Of a stretch of DNA of 55,352 nt, positions 16,386-24,920 are shown piece by piece. The DNA is from Spirochaetales bacterium (GTDB taxonomy: Bacteria > Spirochaetota > Spirochaetia > Sphaerochaetales > Sphaerochaetaceae): positions 1 to 55,352 of the forward strand of contig JAQYHB010000051.1 in the NCBI GenBank assembly GCA_028722305.1, in the 5' to 3' direction. The translations under genes and the position numbers were made by a program. How positions within the stretch are numbered: the first letter of the stretch is position 1; every line of letters starts with the position of its first letter. A model generated the notes under the pieces. The model saw only the letters and a program-made list of their open reading frames with translations, made no database searches and was not told the origin of the DNA.

Positions 16386-18659
16386 ATGAAGCGGTCACTG
16401 CATGTCAGCAGATTCTTCATCCGTCTCCTTGTATCCTTTCTGCTTCTGATTCTCTTTTTCGCCTTGGTGCTGATCGGGTTCCAGCTCAAGCAGCGTGGCA
16501 ACCGTCGGGCGCAGATTGTCTCACGCCTGAACGAAACCTTCCAGTCGGTCGCCACCACCATCGACACCCAGGTCACTACCGTGCAGAACCTGGGCGTCAC
16601 GTTCTTCCTGGAACCCGACGCGGTGCTCTATTTCCGTCCCGACAAAGAGAAGACGCTGGATGAGAAAAGCCAGCAGTGGCGGCTACACCGCCTGCTCAAC
16701 CAGCAGGAGCTGATCATGCCGAGCGTGGTGAAGAACCTCTTCGCCTTTATTCCAGGTGACACGATGGTGCTGACCTCGGCCGGCCACTATGATACTCCGT
16801 TTTTCTTTTCCAAGATCAATTCCTACGAGGACTACGATGAGCGGTTTTGGGAGACACGGTTCACCCGTGGAGGGGAGAAGACGGTGCTTCCCGCGACGAT
16901 GTTGGTCTTGCGGGGCTCTAGGCTTCCCGTGCTTCCGATTGTCACGACCGCCCGCATCTCCAACCATACGGTGGTCCATGTCAGCAACATGAACATGCTG
17001 GCCCTTCAGAAGCTTTTCGTCGACACCACGCTCGGTGGGTCGGCCATCTTCGCGTTGGTCCGGCAGGATGGGCAGTTGCTCTATAGCTCGAATACCTCGT
17101 TGGTCAATGCGGACAATGTGATGGATTTGCTCGGACATGCATCCGGGACGCGGATAGGTTCCTGGTACCAGTTTTCCTTCACCGGAGGCGAGCTTGAGTG
17201 GAGATATCTGGCCTTGGTCCCCAACGGCGAGATTTCCCGCGCCATGGATACCGGCGTCCTCATCTGGATAGTCATCTTGCTGCTCGCACTCACCGCCGTC
17301 TGCATCGCGCTTCTGCTTGCATTCCGGCTCTACCGTCCCATTGGGCAGGTCAACCGGATGATTCCCCGCCAGGCGGGGGATTCGAATGACGAGCTTACCC
17401 GGATCCAGCAGGGAATCGGCCGGTTGATCAACGACAACCAGTCCATGCAGGAATCCTATGCGCGCCATGCGCTGCATCTGCTTCTGCTGGGGTTGAAAAG
17501 CGAGGATTCCGAGACCTTGAGACAGGTGATGCGTGAGCGGTTCCATTTCCACGGGGAGCGGCTTGTCTGCGCGTTGTTCTTTTTCGATTTCCATACTTCG
17601 TTCTACCAGCAGATGGACAAGGAGCAGCGGCACCTTTTCGTCTCCAAGATTCCCTTGGTGCTGGGATCCTATCTGGAACAGGTGGCGCCCAGCATGGTCT
17701 TCGACCTGCACGGCGGCATGTTCGCCTGCGTCACGGGTGTCAATCCGCTGGACCACGAGAGGGTGGTGGAAGGCATCAGCGGATGCAAGGTGCTCTTCGA
17801 GCATGATTTCTCCCAGTACAGTCTGCATGTCGGTATCGGGAGCAGTGTCGATTCCCTGGAAAAGATCTCCCTCTCCTACAACCAGGCCTTGCTGGCGGTA
17901 CGCTCGATCGGCAAGAACGTCGAGTTCGGCGTGGTGGCTTACAGCCAGTTGCAGAAGCCCGACAAAGTCAGTTTCGATTTCTACGACCAGAAAGCGCTCG
18001 AGCAATCCCTGCTTGGGGGGACCGCCATGACCCTCTCCAGCCTGCTGGACGGTATCTTCTCCCGCAACGACCCGTCCGATCTTTCTGCCGGCAGCGTCCA
18101 TGACCTGAACGAGCAACTCTACCAGATTGCAAGCCGCGTGCTCTCTTCCCAACATGTGGAGGCGAAGATGGAGAGCGGGCCGTCGCTGTCCATGTGGCTT
18201 GAGCACCCTCATGGCGATGGCAGGGATGAGGTGAGGGACTACTTCCTGGAGGTTCAGCGGCATGTGGCAAGCCTTGCTCCAAGCGGAGCCGAGGTGAGCC
18301 TCGCGCTGGACGCGGACTCCTTCATCGCGACCCATTACCAGGAGCCACTGAGCCTGGACATCATCGCCGACCACCTAGGAGTGACAGGCAAGTACCTTTC
18401 CCGTGTCTACAAGGCGCAACGGGGAGTGAACATCACCAGCGCGGTCTCCCGCATCCGCATGGAGCGGGCCAAGGTGCTGCTTCGCGAGGTAAACCTGAAA
18501 ATCGGGGATGTCGCGGTCGCTGTCGGTATGGACAGCCGCGCGACGTTCCTTCGTGTCTTTAAGAAAACCATAGGCATCAGCCCGACCGAATTTCGTGCCT
18601 TGATCGCACAGGAAGGGATGCCATCAGGAGGAAACAATGAGTCTGAGAATCGTCAGTAA
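16386..18659 (+). CDS. Membrane-anchored AraC-family transcriptional regulator
   Basis: A 757-residue one-component sensor. A membrane helix at about residues 10-33 and another at about 289-313 bracket an extracytoplasmic sensing domain. A cytoplasmic linker follows, then a C-terminal AraC-type double helix-turn-helix (about 641-757, with LSLDIIADHLGVTGKYLSRV and GDVAVAVGMDSRATFLRVF). Such proteins sit next to LplA/LplB/YtcP transporters and activate them and neighbouring glycosidases when a sugar is sensed outside; that role is inferred. The start is set by AAGGAGG seven bases before the ATG. The 3' end overlaps the Asp-box hydrolase gene by 23 bases. Confidence 0.9.
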   Translation: MKRSLHVSRFFIRLLVSFLLLILFFALVLIGFQLKQRGNRRAQIVSRLNETFQSVATTIDTQVTTVQNLGVTFFLEPDAVLYFRPDKEKTLDEKSQQWRLHRLLNQQELIMPSVVKNLFAFIPGDTMVLTSAGHYDTPFFFSKINSYEDYDERFWETRFTRGGEKTVLPATMLVLRGSRLPVLPIVTTARISNHTVVHVSNMNMLALQKLFVDTTLGGSAIFALVRQDGQLLYSSNTSLVNADNVMDLLGHASGTRIGSWYQFSFTGGELEWRYLALVPNGEISRAMDTGVLIWIVILLLALTAVCIALLLAFRLYRPIGQVNRMIPRQAGDSNDELTRIQQGIGRLINDNQSMQESYARHALHLLLLGLKSEDSETLRQVMRERFHFHGERLVCALFFFDFHTSFYQQMDKEQRHLFVSKIPLVLGSYLEQVAPSMVFDLHGGMFACVTGVNPLDHERVVEGISGCKVLFEHDFSQYSLHVGIGSSVDSLEKISLSYNQALLAVRSIGKNVEFGVVAYSQLQKPDKVSFDFYDQKALEQSLLGGTAMTLSSLLDGIFSRNDPSDLSAGSVHDLNEQLYQIASRVLSSQHVEAKMESGPSLSMWLEHPHGDGRDEVRDYFLEVQRHVASLAPSGAEVSLALDADSFIATHYQEPLSLDIIADHLGVTGKYLSRVYKAQRGVNITSAVSRIRMERAKVLLREVNLKIGDVAVAVGMDSRATFLRVFKKTIGISPTEFRALIAQEGMPSGGNNESENRQ

Positions 18660-19683
18660 ACAACGTGAGGACATCGTCACAAGCCAGCAGCGTCCGACAG
18701 ACAGCGCCCATGCCTCGACTGTCCTGGAGCTGAGGGACGGGTCTTTTTTGGTCGCCTGGTTCGGCGGCAGTTGGGAGAAGGATCCCAATGTGGCCATCTG
18801 GACGGCGACGAGGAGCAGGGAGGGAGCATGGTCCTACCCCCGCAAGGTGGACGACGTCATCGGTGTCGCGCAGTGGAACCCGGTCCTTTTCCGGCTTCCT
18901 GATGGGAACATCATGCTTTTCTTCAAGGTGGGTGCCACCATCCCCGAGTGGCAGACATTCGTGAGGGTGTCCTCGGACGAGGGGAAAACCTGGAGCGAAC
19001 GGCGCGAACTGGTTCCTGGAGACACCTCGGGTGGCCGTGGTCCGGTCAAGAATAAGCCGATCCTGCTCTCTGACGGCAAGACGATTGTCGCCCCTGCCAG
19101 CAAGGAGAGCGAGGTCGAGTGGGACGCCTTCGTCGATATTTCCCGGGACAACGGCAAGAGCTGGGAGCGGAGCGAGTTCGTCCCCGTGCGCCATGCCAGC
19201 TACAACATCCAGGAGGTAGACCAGCCCTACGAGAAACACCGCCTGTGGGGCAAGGGGATGATCCAGCCCAGCCTGTGGGAGGACGAGAAGGGGCTGCACA
19301 TGTTCTGCCGGACCAACGGGAGCTGGATTTTCCGTAGCGACTCGTCCGACGGTGGAAGAAGCTGGTCCCTGGCCTACGACACGGGACTTGCCAACAACAA
19401 CAGCGGACTCGACCTGGTCAGGATGCAAGACGGTGCCCTGGTGCTCTGCTGCAACCCGGTCCACAACCTGCCTGGCTACTACAAGGGCCCGAGGACTCCG
19501 CTTTCCCTGCTGTATAGCGAGGATGGAGGGGAACACTGGGAAAAGCTCTGCGACTTGGAGGAGGGGCAGGGCGACTATTGCTATCCCGCCATCATCCAGG
19601 CCAGTGACGGGTCGCTTTGCGTCACCTATACCTGGCGCCGCGAGCGGATTGTCTTTTGGAACCTGAAGGTGGAGAGACGGTGA
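18637..19683 (+). CDS. Asp-box (BNR) sialidase-fold glycoside hydrolase
   Basis: A 348-residue cytoplasmic-looking protein (no signal peptide) with a six-bladed propeller signature. Asp boxes are SSDEGKTW (112-119), SRDNGKSW (169-176), SDGGRSW (237-243) and SEDGGEHW (about 295). It belongs to the BNR/neuraminidase-like family (PF13088), commonly labelled exo-alpha-sialidase, although many members act on other sugars. I do not see a clear FRIP motif, so sialidase activity is not proven. The ATG has AGGAGG six bases upstream. The stop overlaps the next ATG by one base (TGATG), so it is coupled to the GH106-like gene. Confidence 0.85.
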   Translation: MSLRIVSKQREDIVTSQQRPTDSAHASTVLELRDGSFLVAWFGGSWEKDPNVAIWTATRSREGAWSYPRKVDDVIGVAQWNPVLFRLPDGNIMLFFKVGATIPEWQTFVRVSSDEGKTWSERRELVPGDTSGGRGPVKNKPILLSDGKTIVAPASKESEVEWDAFVDISRDNGKSWERSEFVPVRHASYNIQEVDQPYEKHRLWGKGMIQPSLWEDEKGLHMFCRTNGSWIFRSDSSDGGRSWSLAYDTGLANNNSGLDLVRMQDGALVLCCNPVHNLPGYYKGPRTPLSLLYSEDGGEHWEKLCDLEEGQGDYCYPAIIQASDGSLCVTYTWRRERIVFWNLKVERR

Positions 19684-22600
19684 TGGACCACGGACACGAG
19701 ATTCCTGCGTCCTGCCGCTCGTTGTTCTTCTGGGCATGGGACGACAAGCTCGAGCCGGACGAAATCCGCCGGCAGGTCAGGCTGATGCATGCCCAGGGGG
19801 TGGGAGGTTTCTTCATGCACTCCCGCTTCGGGTTGGAAAGCCCCTACCTCGGCGGGGAATGGGACGAGGCGGTCAAAGCTGCCGTGGACGAGGCAAGACA
19901 CCTCGGCATGGAAGCATGGATCTATGATGAGGACCGGTGGCCGAGCGGGTTCTGCGGCGGCCGTGTCCAGCAGGAGGTCGGAGGTCTCGAGGGACTTACC
20001 CTCGAGGTGACCGATTCCCTTCATTTCCAGCAAGAAGGGACGGAACTGCTCTACTGGAGCGCGGAGTGCGAAGGGGACGAACTATCCAGCCTCACTCTCC
20101 TTCAGAAGCCAGAAGAACGGAAAGGGGAAAAGCTGTTGGTGTTGCGTCTGGAGACGAGCGGGCCGTCGGCCTGGTTCAACGGGTATCCGCCCCCGAACAA
20201 TCTGGATCCGAAAAGCGAACAGGCGTTCCTACGGCTCACCCATCAGCACTATGCCGATATGGCGGGAAGCGAGTTCGGCAAGACCCTCAAGGGGTCGTTT
20301 ACCGACGAGCCGTCGATGGCGGACCGCCATGCCGCTTTCAACCCGAAGCGTAGCTGGATTCCATGGGCGACCGGCATGCGGAAATGGGTGAAGGAGCTGC
20401 TTGGCTATGACTGGCTGCCGCTTGCCCCATATTTCTATTTCAACCATGCGAAAAGCGCCAAGGTCCGCCATGACTACTGGCATGCGGTAGCCCTGCGCTA
20501 CGAGGATTGCTACTCCCGACAGATCAGCGACTGGTGCAAGGCCCACGGCATCATCTCCACAGGCCATTTCCTGCAGGAGGACAAGCTGGGCCTCTGCACT
20601 CGGGTCAATGGATCGATCATGCCCCACTATACCCACCAGGATATTTGTGGAATTGACCTGCTGGGGGAGCAGACGAATGAATACCTGACTCTGAAGCAGT
20701 GTTCCAGCGTCGTCCATCAATGGCACAAGCAGGGCATGCTCGTCGAGACCTACGCGGGAACTGGCTGGCAGTTCACCTTCGAGAGCATGAAGTGGATCGG
20801 GGATTGGATGTATGCCCTTGGGGTGACGAGACGTTGCCAGCACCTGTGCCTGTACAGCCTGCGGGGGTGCCGGAAACGGGACTATCCGCCCAGCTTCAAC
20901 TACCACAACAGCTGGTACGGCAAGCTGGGGGTGATGGAGGAGTACTTCGCCCGGCTTTCCGGATACCTCTCTCGGGGCGTGCCGCGCCGTGATGTGCTTT
21001 TGCTCCATCCTTCGTCGACGGCCTGGATGCATATGGGCTGCTCCCCCTACGGGAATCCGGTGCGCCGGAACGAGCGCGACCTTCCCCAGGTGAACGCGCT
21101 TGGCGAACGGTTGAACCAACTGCTACGTTTCCTCTGCGGGCAGCACTATGACGTCGACCTCGGCGATGAGACGCTGGCCGAGCGTTCCGGGAAAGCGGAG
21201 CATGGACTGCTGTCCATCGAACGGGCCAGCTATCCTGTGGTGGTATTGCCGGAAATCGAGACGGTCTACCCATCGACATTCCGCCTGCTGAAAGAGTTCA
21301 AGAAGCAGGGTGGGACGTTGATCCTGTACAAGACGGCGCCGTCTCGCCTTGCTGGCGAGCCGGATGAAGAGGTACGGGAGTTCTTCCAAGGCTGTACCTT
21401 GGTAACGGACGAAACGCGCTTGGTTTCCCTGCTTGAGCAGGTTGTTCCCCGACCCCTCTCGATCACTGAAGGCGAAAGGCAGTGTCCCCAGATTATCTCC
21501 CAAGTCAGGGAGGATGGAAAGCAGGTCATTCTCTTTGCCGCCAACAACGACAGGCAGGAGGCCCATCACCTCCACTTCGCCCCCGTCTGGAGGGGAAAGG
21601 TAACGGAAATCGACCCCTTCTCAGGAGAAGGGAAACAGGTGCGGACACGTCCCGACGGCTCGTGGGACGAGAAGGTGGAGCCGACGGGAAGCCGTCTCTA
21701 CCTGATCGATACCGGCAAGGCGGGGGACCCTTGCCTTGTGGCGAAGGAACCCGACTATCAGGGCAGTCTCGCTCTCGCGGGACCTTTCCGCTACACCCTT
21801 GACCAGCCGAACGTGCTGACTCTTGATCGTTGCAGTTACCGGCTGGAGGATGGCCCCTGGTCTCCTGTCATGGAAATCTGGCAGGCGCAGGAGGAGGTGC
21901 GTCGGAGTCTTGGCATGGTCTCGCTTCTGGATGACGAGATCGCCCAGCGCTATACCTGGGACCAGAAGCCCCATCCGAACGATGGCAAGAAACTCAGTCT
22001 TCGCTACCACTTCATACTGAGCGCAGACCTGCCTCTGACCTTGGTGGTCGAGGGCGCCAGACAGTTCCAGGCGACGGTGGATGGAAAGCCGGTGTCGATG
22101 GTACCAAATGGGTACTTCTTTGACCGGAGTTTCGAGAAAGTAGGACTTGGTATCATCAGATCAGGCATTCATGAGCTGGTGCTTACCTGTTCCTACACCA
22201 ACGCGATGGAACTGGAGGACATCTACCTGATTGGGGGGTTCGGAGTCGACGAACAGCGCGTCTTGGGAGCTCTTCCCGCAAGGTTGGCCATCGGGAACTG
22301 GTGTAAGCAGGGGCTCTTCCACTATCCGGGAAGCGTCTGTTACCAGAGTGGTTTCACCGCACGGGGGACGAAAACCCTCTATCTTTCCCTGCCTGCGTGG
22401 AAAGCCACGGCGGTGACGGTCACCCTGAATGGAACATCCTTCGAAGTGCCGTATCCGGGACTTGGGGGAGTGGACCTCTCTCAGGCTGTGAGGGAGGGGG
22501 AGAACCACCTTTCCATCCAGCTTTGGGGCAGCATGCGGAACATGATGGGGCCGTTGCACCTTCCCCGGGAGCCAGAGATGACGGGGCCGGGGAGCTTCAC

Positions 22601-22706
22601 CACCAAAGGGGAAAGTGGGTACCACCTGCTTCCGTATGGCTTGATGGCGAGTCCGGTCTTGTTGTTTGATGGGTTTGTATCCGGACTATTGGAAAAGGAG
22701 GAGTGA
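19683..22706 (+). CDS. GH106-like (alpha-L-rhamnosidase-related) glycoside hydrolase
   Basis: A 1007-residue protein. The N-terminal motif order LFFWAWDDKLEPDEIRRQV, then GVGGFFMHSRFGL and MEAWIYDEDRWPSGFCGGRV, is the signature of the large GH106-related family. A TIM-barrel-like catalytic region occupies roughly residues 1-500. An interdomain region with a Rossmann-like segment (HYDVDLGDETL, YPVVVLPEIETV) follows, and the C-terminus is beta-sandwich. No signal peptide is visible, so it should act on oligosaccharides already imported. GH106 founders release L-rhamnose, but the substrate of this relative is not established. GGAG lies upstream of the ATG. Confidence 0.82.
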   Translation: MDHGHEIPASCRSLFFWAWDDKLEPDEIRRQVRLMHAQGVGGFFMHSRFGLESPYLGGEWDEAVKAAVDEARHLGMEAWIYDEDRWPSGFCGGRVQQEVGGLEGLTLEVTDSLHFQQEGTELLYWSAECEGDELSSLTLLQKPEERKGEKLLVLRLETSGPSAWFNGYPPPNNLDPKSEQAFLRLTHQHYADMAGSEFGKTLKGSFTDEPSMADRHAAFNPKRSWIPWATGMRKWVKELLGYDWLPLAPYFYFNHAKSAKVRHDYWHAVALRYEDCYSRQISDWCKAHGIISTGHFLQEDKLGLCTRVNGSIMPHYTHQDICGIDLLGEQTNEYLTLKQCSSVVHQWHKQGMLVETYAGTGWQFTFESMKWIGDWMYALGVTRRCQHLCLYSLRGCRKRDYPPSFNYHNSWYGKLGVMEEYFARLSGYLSRGVPRRDVLLLHPSSTAWMHMGCSPYGNPVRRNERDLPQVNALGERLNQLLRFLCGQHYDVDLGDETLAERSGKAEHGLLSIERASYPVVVLPEIETVYPSTFRLLKEFKKQGGTLILYKTAPSRLAGEPDEEVREFFQGCTLVTDETRLVSLLEQVVPRPLSITEGERQCPQIISQVREDGKQVILFAANNDRQEAHHLHFAPVWRGKVTEIDPFSGEGKQVRTRPDGSWDEKVEPTGSRLYLIDTGKAGDPCLVAKEPDYQGSLALAGPFRYTLDQPNVLTLDRCSYRLEDGPWSPVMEIWQAQEEVRRSLGMVSLLDDEIAQRYTWDQKPHPNDGKKLSLRYHFILSADLPLTLVVEGARQFQATVDGKPVSMVPNGYFFDRSFEKVGLGIIRSGIHELVLTCSYTNAMELEDIYLIGGFGVDEQRVLGALPARLAIGNWCKQGLFHYPGSVCYQSGFTARGTKTLYLSLPAWKATAVTVTLNGTSFEVPYPGLGGVDLSQAVREGENHLSIQLWGSMRNMMGPLHLPREPEMTGPGSFTTKGESGYHLLPYGLMASPVLLFDGFVSGLLEKEE

Positions 22707-22710
22707 GAAA

Positions 22711-23151
22711 ATGATTGTTGATCGTGTCGCGTATCTGGAAAACTATTCGAAAGTGATTCCCTATGCCAAGGAGATCGCCAATGCCTTGGAGACGGGATTG
22801 GCGAAGGATGGCAGGTATGAAGGCGACGGAGACAAGTTCTTCTACACGGTGAGTACCGTCAATACCCGCGCCAAGGGAACCAAGGGGTACGAGACCCATG
22901 CCGTGTACGCCGACGTGCAGGTGTTGCTTGAGGGTCGGGAGCGCATGGACCTTGGCCGCGAGATCAAGGAGACCACGAGCTACGACGAGGAGCAGGACAT
23001 CCAGTTCTTTAGTGGAGAGCTGGCTTCCAGCTGGCATGCCGTGCCCGGCTGGTTTGTTGTTTTCCTGCCGGGAGAGGCCCATGAGCCCCTGATCCAGGAG
23101 GGAAAGCCGGAGACCGTCCGCAAGGTGGTCTTCAAGGTGAAGATGGCTTGA
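22711..23151 (+). CDS. YhcH/YjgK/YiaL (NanQ-like) cupin protein
   Basis: A 146-residue DUF386 protein (YhcH/YjgK/YiaL, beta subunit of EbgC type). The conserved metal-binding pattern is visible: H63 and D68 in ETHAVYADVQ, and H124 in FLPGEAHEP. In E. coli YhcH/NanQ speeds anomerisation of sialic acid, and EbgC relatives act on other sugars. The gene is separated by four bases from the GH106-like gene, starts after AAAGGAGG, and is followed by a terminator. It therefore ends the Asp-box/GH106/YhcH transcription unit and probably handles the sugar those enzymes release. Confidence 0.9.
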   Translation: MIVDRVAYLENYSKVIPYAKEIANALETGLAKDGRYEGDGDKFFYTVSTVNTRAKGTKGYETHAVYADVQVLLEGRERMDLGREIKETTSYDEEQDIQFFSGELASSWHAVPGWFVVFLPGEAHEPLIQEGKPETVRKVVFKVKMA

Positions 23152-23173
23152 GTTTTCCTCATTTCGCTATGCG

Positions 23174-23203
23174 GGTGGCTTCGCAAGAGGCCACCTTTTT
23201 CTT
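23174..23203 (+). terminator. Rho-independent terminator after the YhcH-like gene
   Basis: GGTGGC pairs with GCCACC across a nine- to ten-base loop, followed by TTTTTCTTT. Confidence 0.75.
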
Positions 23204-23250
23204 TGTGCTTCAATGAGATGCGAATGGTTTTGGCAGGGGAATGCGGAATA

Positions 23251-23262
23251 GCTGTCTTACAG
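23251..23262 (+). promoter_or_regulatory. Shared 12-mer, candidate operator (TRAP copy)
   Basis: GCTGTCTTACAG contains the inverted repeat CTGT-CTT-ACAG. The identical 12-mer occurs at 26227-26238, upstream of the aldolase gene. It lies about 80 bases before the dctP start and 24 bases upstream of a TTGACA at 23287. Confidence 0.5.
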
Positions 23263-23286
23263 CATTACATTTTACTAGGTTTTTCT

Positions 23287-23315
23287 TGACAGCATACTTT
23301 TCTCGTGAAACGATA
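23287..23315 (+). promoter_or_regulatory. Candidate promoter of the first TRAP operon
   Basis: A consensus -35, TTGACA at 23287-23292, is followed 17 bases later by AACGAT, a weak -10. The transcript would have a leader of about 20 bases containing AAAGGAG. Confidence 0.4.
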
Positions 23316-23340
23316 TTTGCAAAAGGAGATGTTTTTTGCT

Positions 23341-24342
23341 ATGAAAAAAACTATTGCTGTTCTCATGGCGTTGTCTCTGGCGGCCACCTTGTTCGCCCAG
23401 GGTTCCAGCGAGGGAAGCTCTGCCCCGAAGAGCGGAAAGAAGACCGTGCTGAAGTGGAGTTCCGTACAGGCTTCCACCTCCGTCATCAGCCAGGGTGTCG
23501 ACAAGATCGTCGATTACATCAACAAGAACGCCACCGGCATCGAGGTCCAGTACTATTCCGGCGGCCAGCTTGGCGGCTCCCGCGACCAGGTCGAAGGGGT
23601 GAGCACCGGCATGATCGATGTGGTGACCGAAGGTCCCGCCCAGTTCGGGCAGCTCGTTCCGTTGATGAGCATGGTCGAGGCGCCCTACATCTACCGCGAT
23701 TTCAACCATCTCGACAAGGCGCTGAAGGGTCATTTCGGCCAGGTGCTCGAGGCGGAGATGGAGAAGAAGGACATGCATATCCTCGGCGATTTCTACTATG
23801 GGACCCGCCAGCTGTCCACCACCAATACCCCGGTCAACTCGATCGCCGACCTGAAGGGCCTGAAGATCCGTGTCCCCGAGGTCAACACCTACATGGACAT
23901 GGTCAAGAGCTGGGGCGCCAACCCGACTCCGCTTTCCTTCAACGAGTTGTATCTTGGTCTGCAGCAGAACGTCGTCGCCGGACAGGAAAACCCGCTGACC
24001 ACGTTTGACAGCGCGAAGTTCTATGAAGTCCAGAAATACCTCGTGCTGACCAACCACATCATCTGCTCCAACGTCTTCATCATCAACAAGGGCGTGTGGG
24101 ACGGCATCAGCGACGCCGACAAGAAGGTCGTCAACGACGCGGTCAAGATCGGATGCGACTACATCACCGAGACCACCTACAAGCAGGAAGGCGAGCTGCT
24201 CGACGCCTTCAAGGCCAAGGGTGTGACGGTCATGACTCCGGATGTGGCTCCGTTCCGCGAAGCTACCTTGAAGATCATCAGCGACAACTACGGCGACAAG
24301 TGGGGCAGAGCCCTCATCGACGAAGTCGTCAACCTGAAGTAA
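23341..24342 (+). CDS. TRAP transporter solute-binding protein DctP
   Basis: A 333-residue periplasmic receptor with signal peptide MKKTIAVLMALSLAATLFAQ and the post-cleavage GSSEGSS seen in this genome. The DctP ligand motif is intact: GLKIRVPEVNTYMDMV holds the conserved carboxylate-binding Arg (in KIRVPE), and SFNELYLGLQQNVVAGQENP follows. The ligand should therefore be a carboxylated molecule such as a sugar acid, uronate or sialate. The ATG at 23341 lies 12 bases from AAAGGAG; closer ATGs overlap the site. It is separated from dctQ by a strong hairpin. Confidence 0.93.
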   Translation: MKKTIAVLMALSLAATLFAQGSSEGSSAPKSGKKTVLKWSSVQASTSVISQGVDKIVDYINKNATGIEVQYYSGGQLGGSRDQVEGVSTGMIDVVTEGPAQFGQLVPLMSMVEAPYIYRDFNHLDKALKGHFGQVLEAEMEKKDMHILGDFYYGTRQLSTTNTPVNSIADLKGLKIRVPEVNTYMDMVKSWGANPTPLSFNELYLGLQQNVVAGQENPLTTFDSAKFYEVQKYLVLTNHIICSNVFIINKGVWDGISDADKKVVNDAVKIGCDYITETTYKQEGELLDAFKAKGVTVMTPDVAPFREATLKIISDNYGDKWGRALIDEVVNLK

Positions 24343-24355
24343 GGGCCTGCAATCC

Positions 24356-24393
24356 CGGAGCAGGGGCTTCATGCCTCTGCTCCGTTTTGTTTC
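24356..24393 (+). terminator. Attenuator-type terminator between dctP and dctQ
   Basis: A 12-bp stem with one G-U pair (CGGAGCAGGGGC with GCCTCTGCTCCG, loop TTCAT) is followed by TTTTGTTT. It lies in the dctP-dctQ gap, so partial termination would give more binding protein than membrane subunits. Confidence 0.75.
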
Positions 24394-24416
24394 CGACACA
24401 TTCCCAGAGGGTTCCC

Positions 24417-24920
24417 ATGCGCAAATTCATTGACAAATGCATGTCTGCGATCGAGCAGTGTTTCAACTGGCTCGCGGTCGTCATGTTCATCGTCATTTTC
24501 TTCGCCGCGATGGCACAGATCGTCATGCGGTGGATCTTCAACAATCCCTTTACCTGGTCCGAGGAGCTGATCCGGCTGTTGTTTGTCTGGATTTGTTTCC
24601 TTGGCTGGACGTTCGCCTCGAAGCACCGCACCCACATCCAGATCACCGCCGTCATCAACAGGCTTCCTTCGGTGGGGCAGAAGCTTCTTGCGACCTTCAA
24701 CATCCTGCTGACCATCCTTTTCTCGGTGCTGCTCGTCGTCTACGGTATTGAGATGACGAAGCGGGGCGCTTCGATGAAGGCGGTCTCGTTGCCTGGCGTC
24801 AACTTCGCCATGGTGTACGTCGCCTGTCCGGTCTGCAATGTGGTCATCTGTATCTATGAAATCTTGAAAATCTTCGACCTTTGGGTTCCGAAGGCGGAAG
24901 TGAAGGGGGCATCCGTATGA
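24417..24920 (+). CDS. TRAP transporter small permease DctQ
   Basis: A 167-residue protein with four membrane helices, the small subunit of a DctPQM carboxylate-sodium importer. The family motif NPFTWSEELIRLLFVWICFLG (in part: FTWSEELIRLLFVW) is near residue 45, followed by the conserved GWTFASKHRTHI. Its stop overlaps the dctM start (ATGA), so the two membrane subunits are coupled. The Shine-Dalgarno (AGAGGG) is moderate. Confidence 0.93.
   Translation: MRKFIDKCMSAIEQCFNWLAVVMFIVIFFAAMAQIVMRWIFNNPFTWSEELIRLLFVWICFLGWTFASKHRTHIQITAVINRLPSVGQKLLATFNILLTILFSVLLVVYGIEMTKRGASMKAVSLPGVNFAMVYVACPVCNVVICIYEILKIFDLWVPKAEVKGASV

Noticed and set aside
16683-18374. A 563-codon open frame on the minus strand
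   Set aside because: It is antisense to the AraC-type regulator, has low-complexity His/Gln/Arg/Glu composition and no family motif; it is a by-product of GC-rich codon use.
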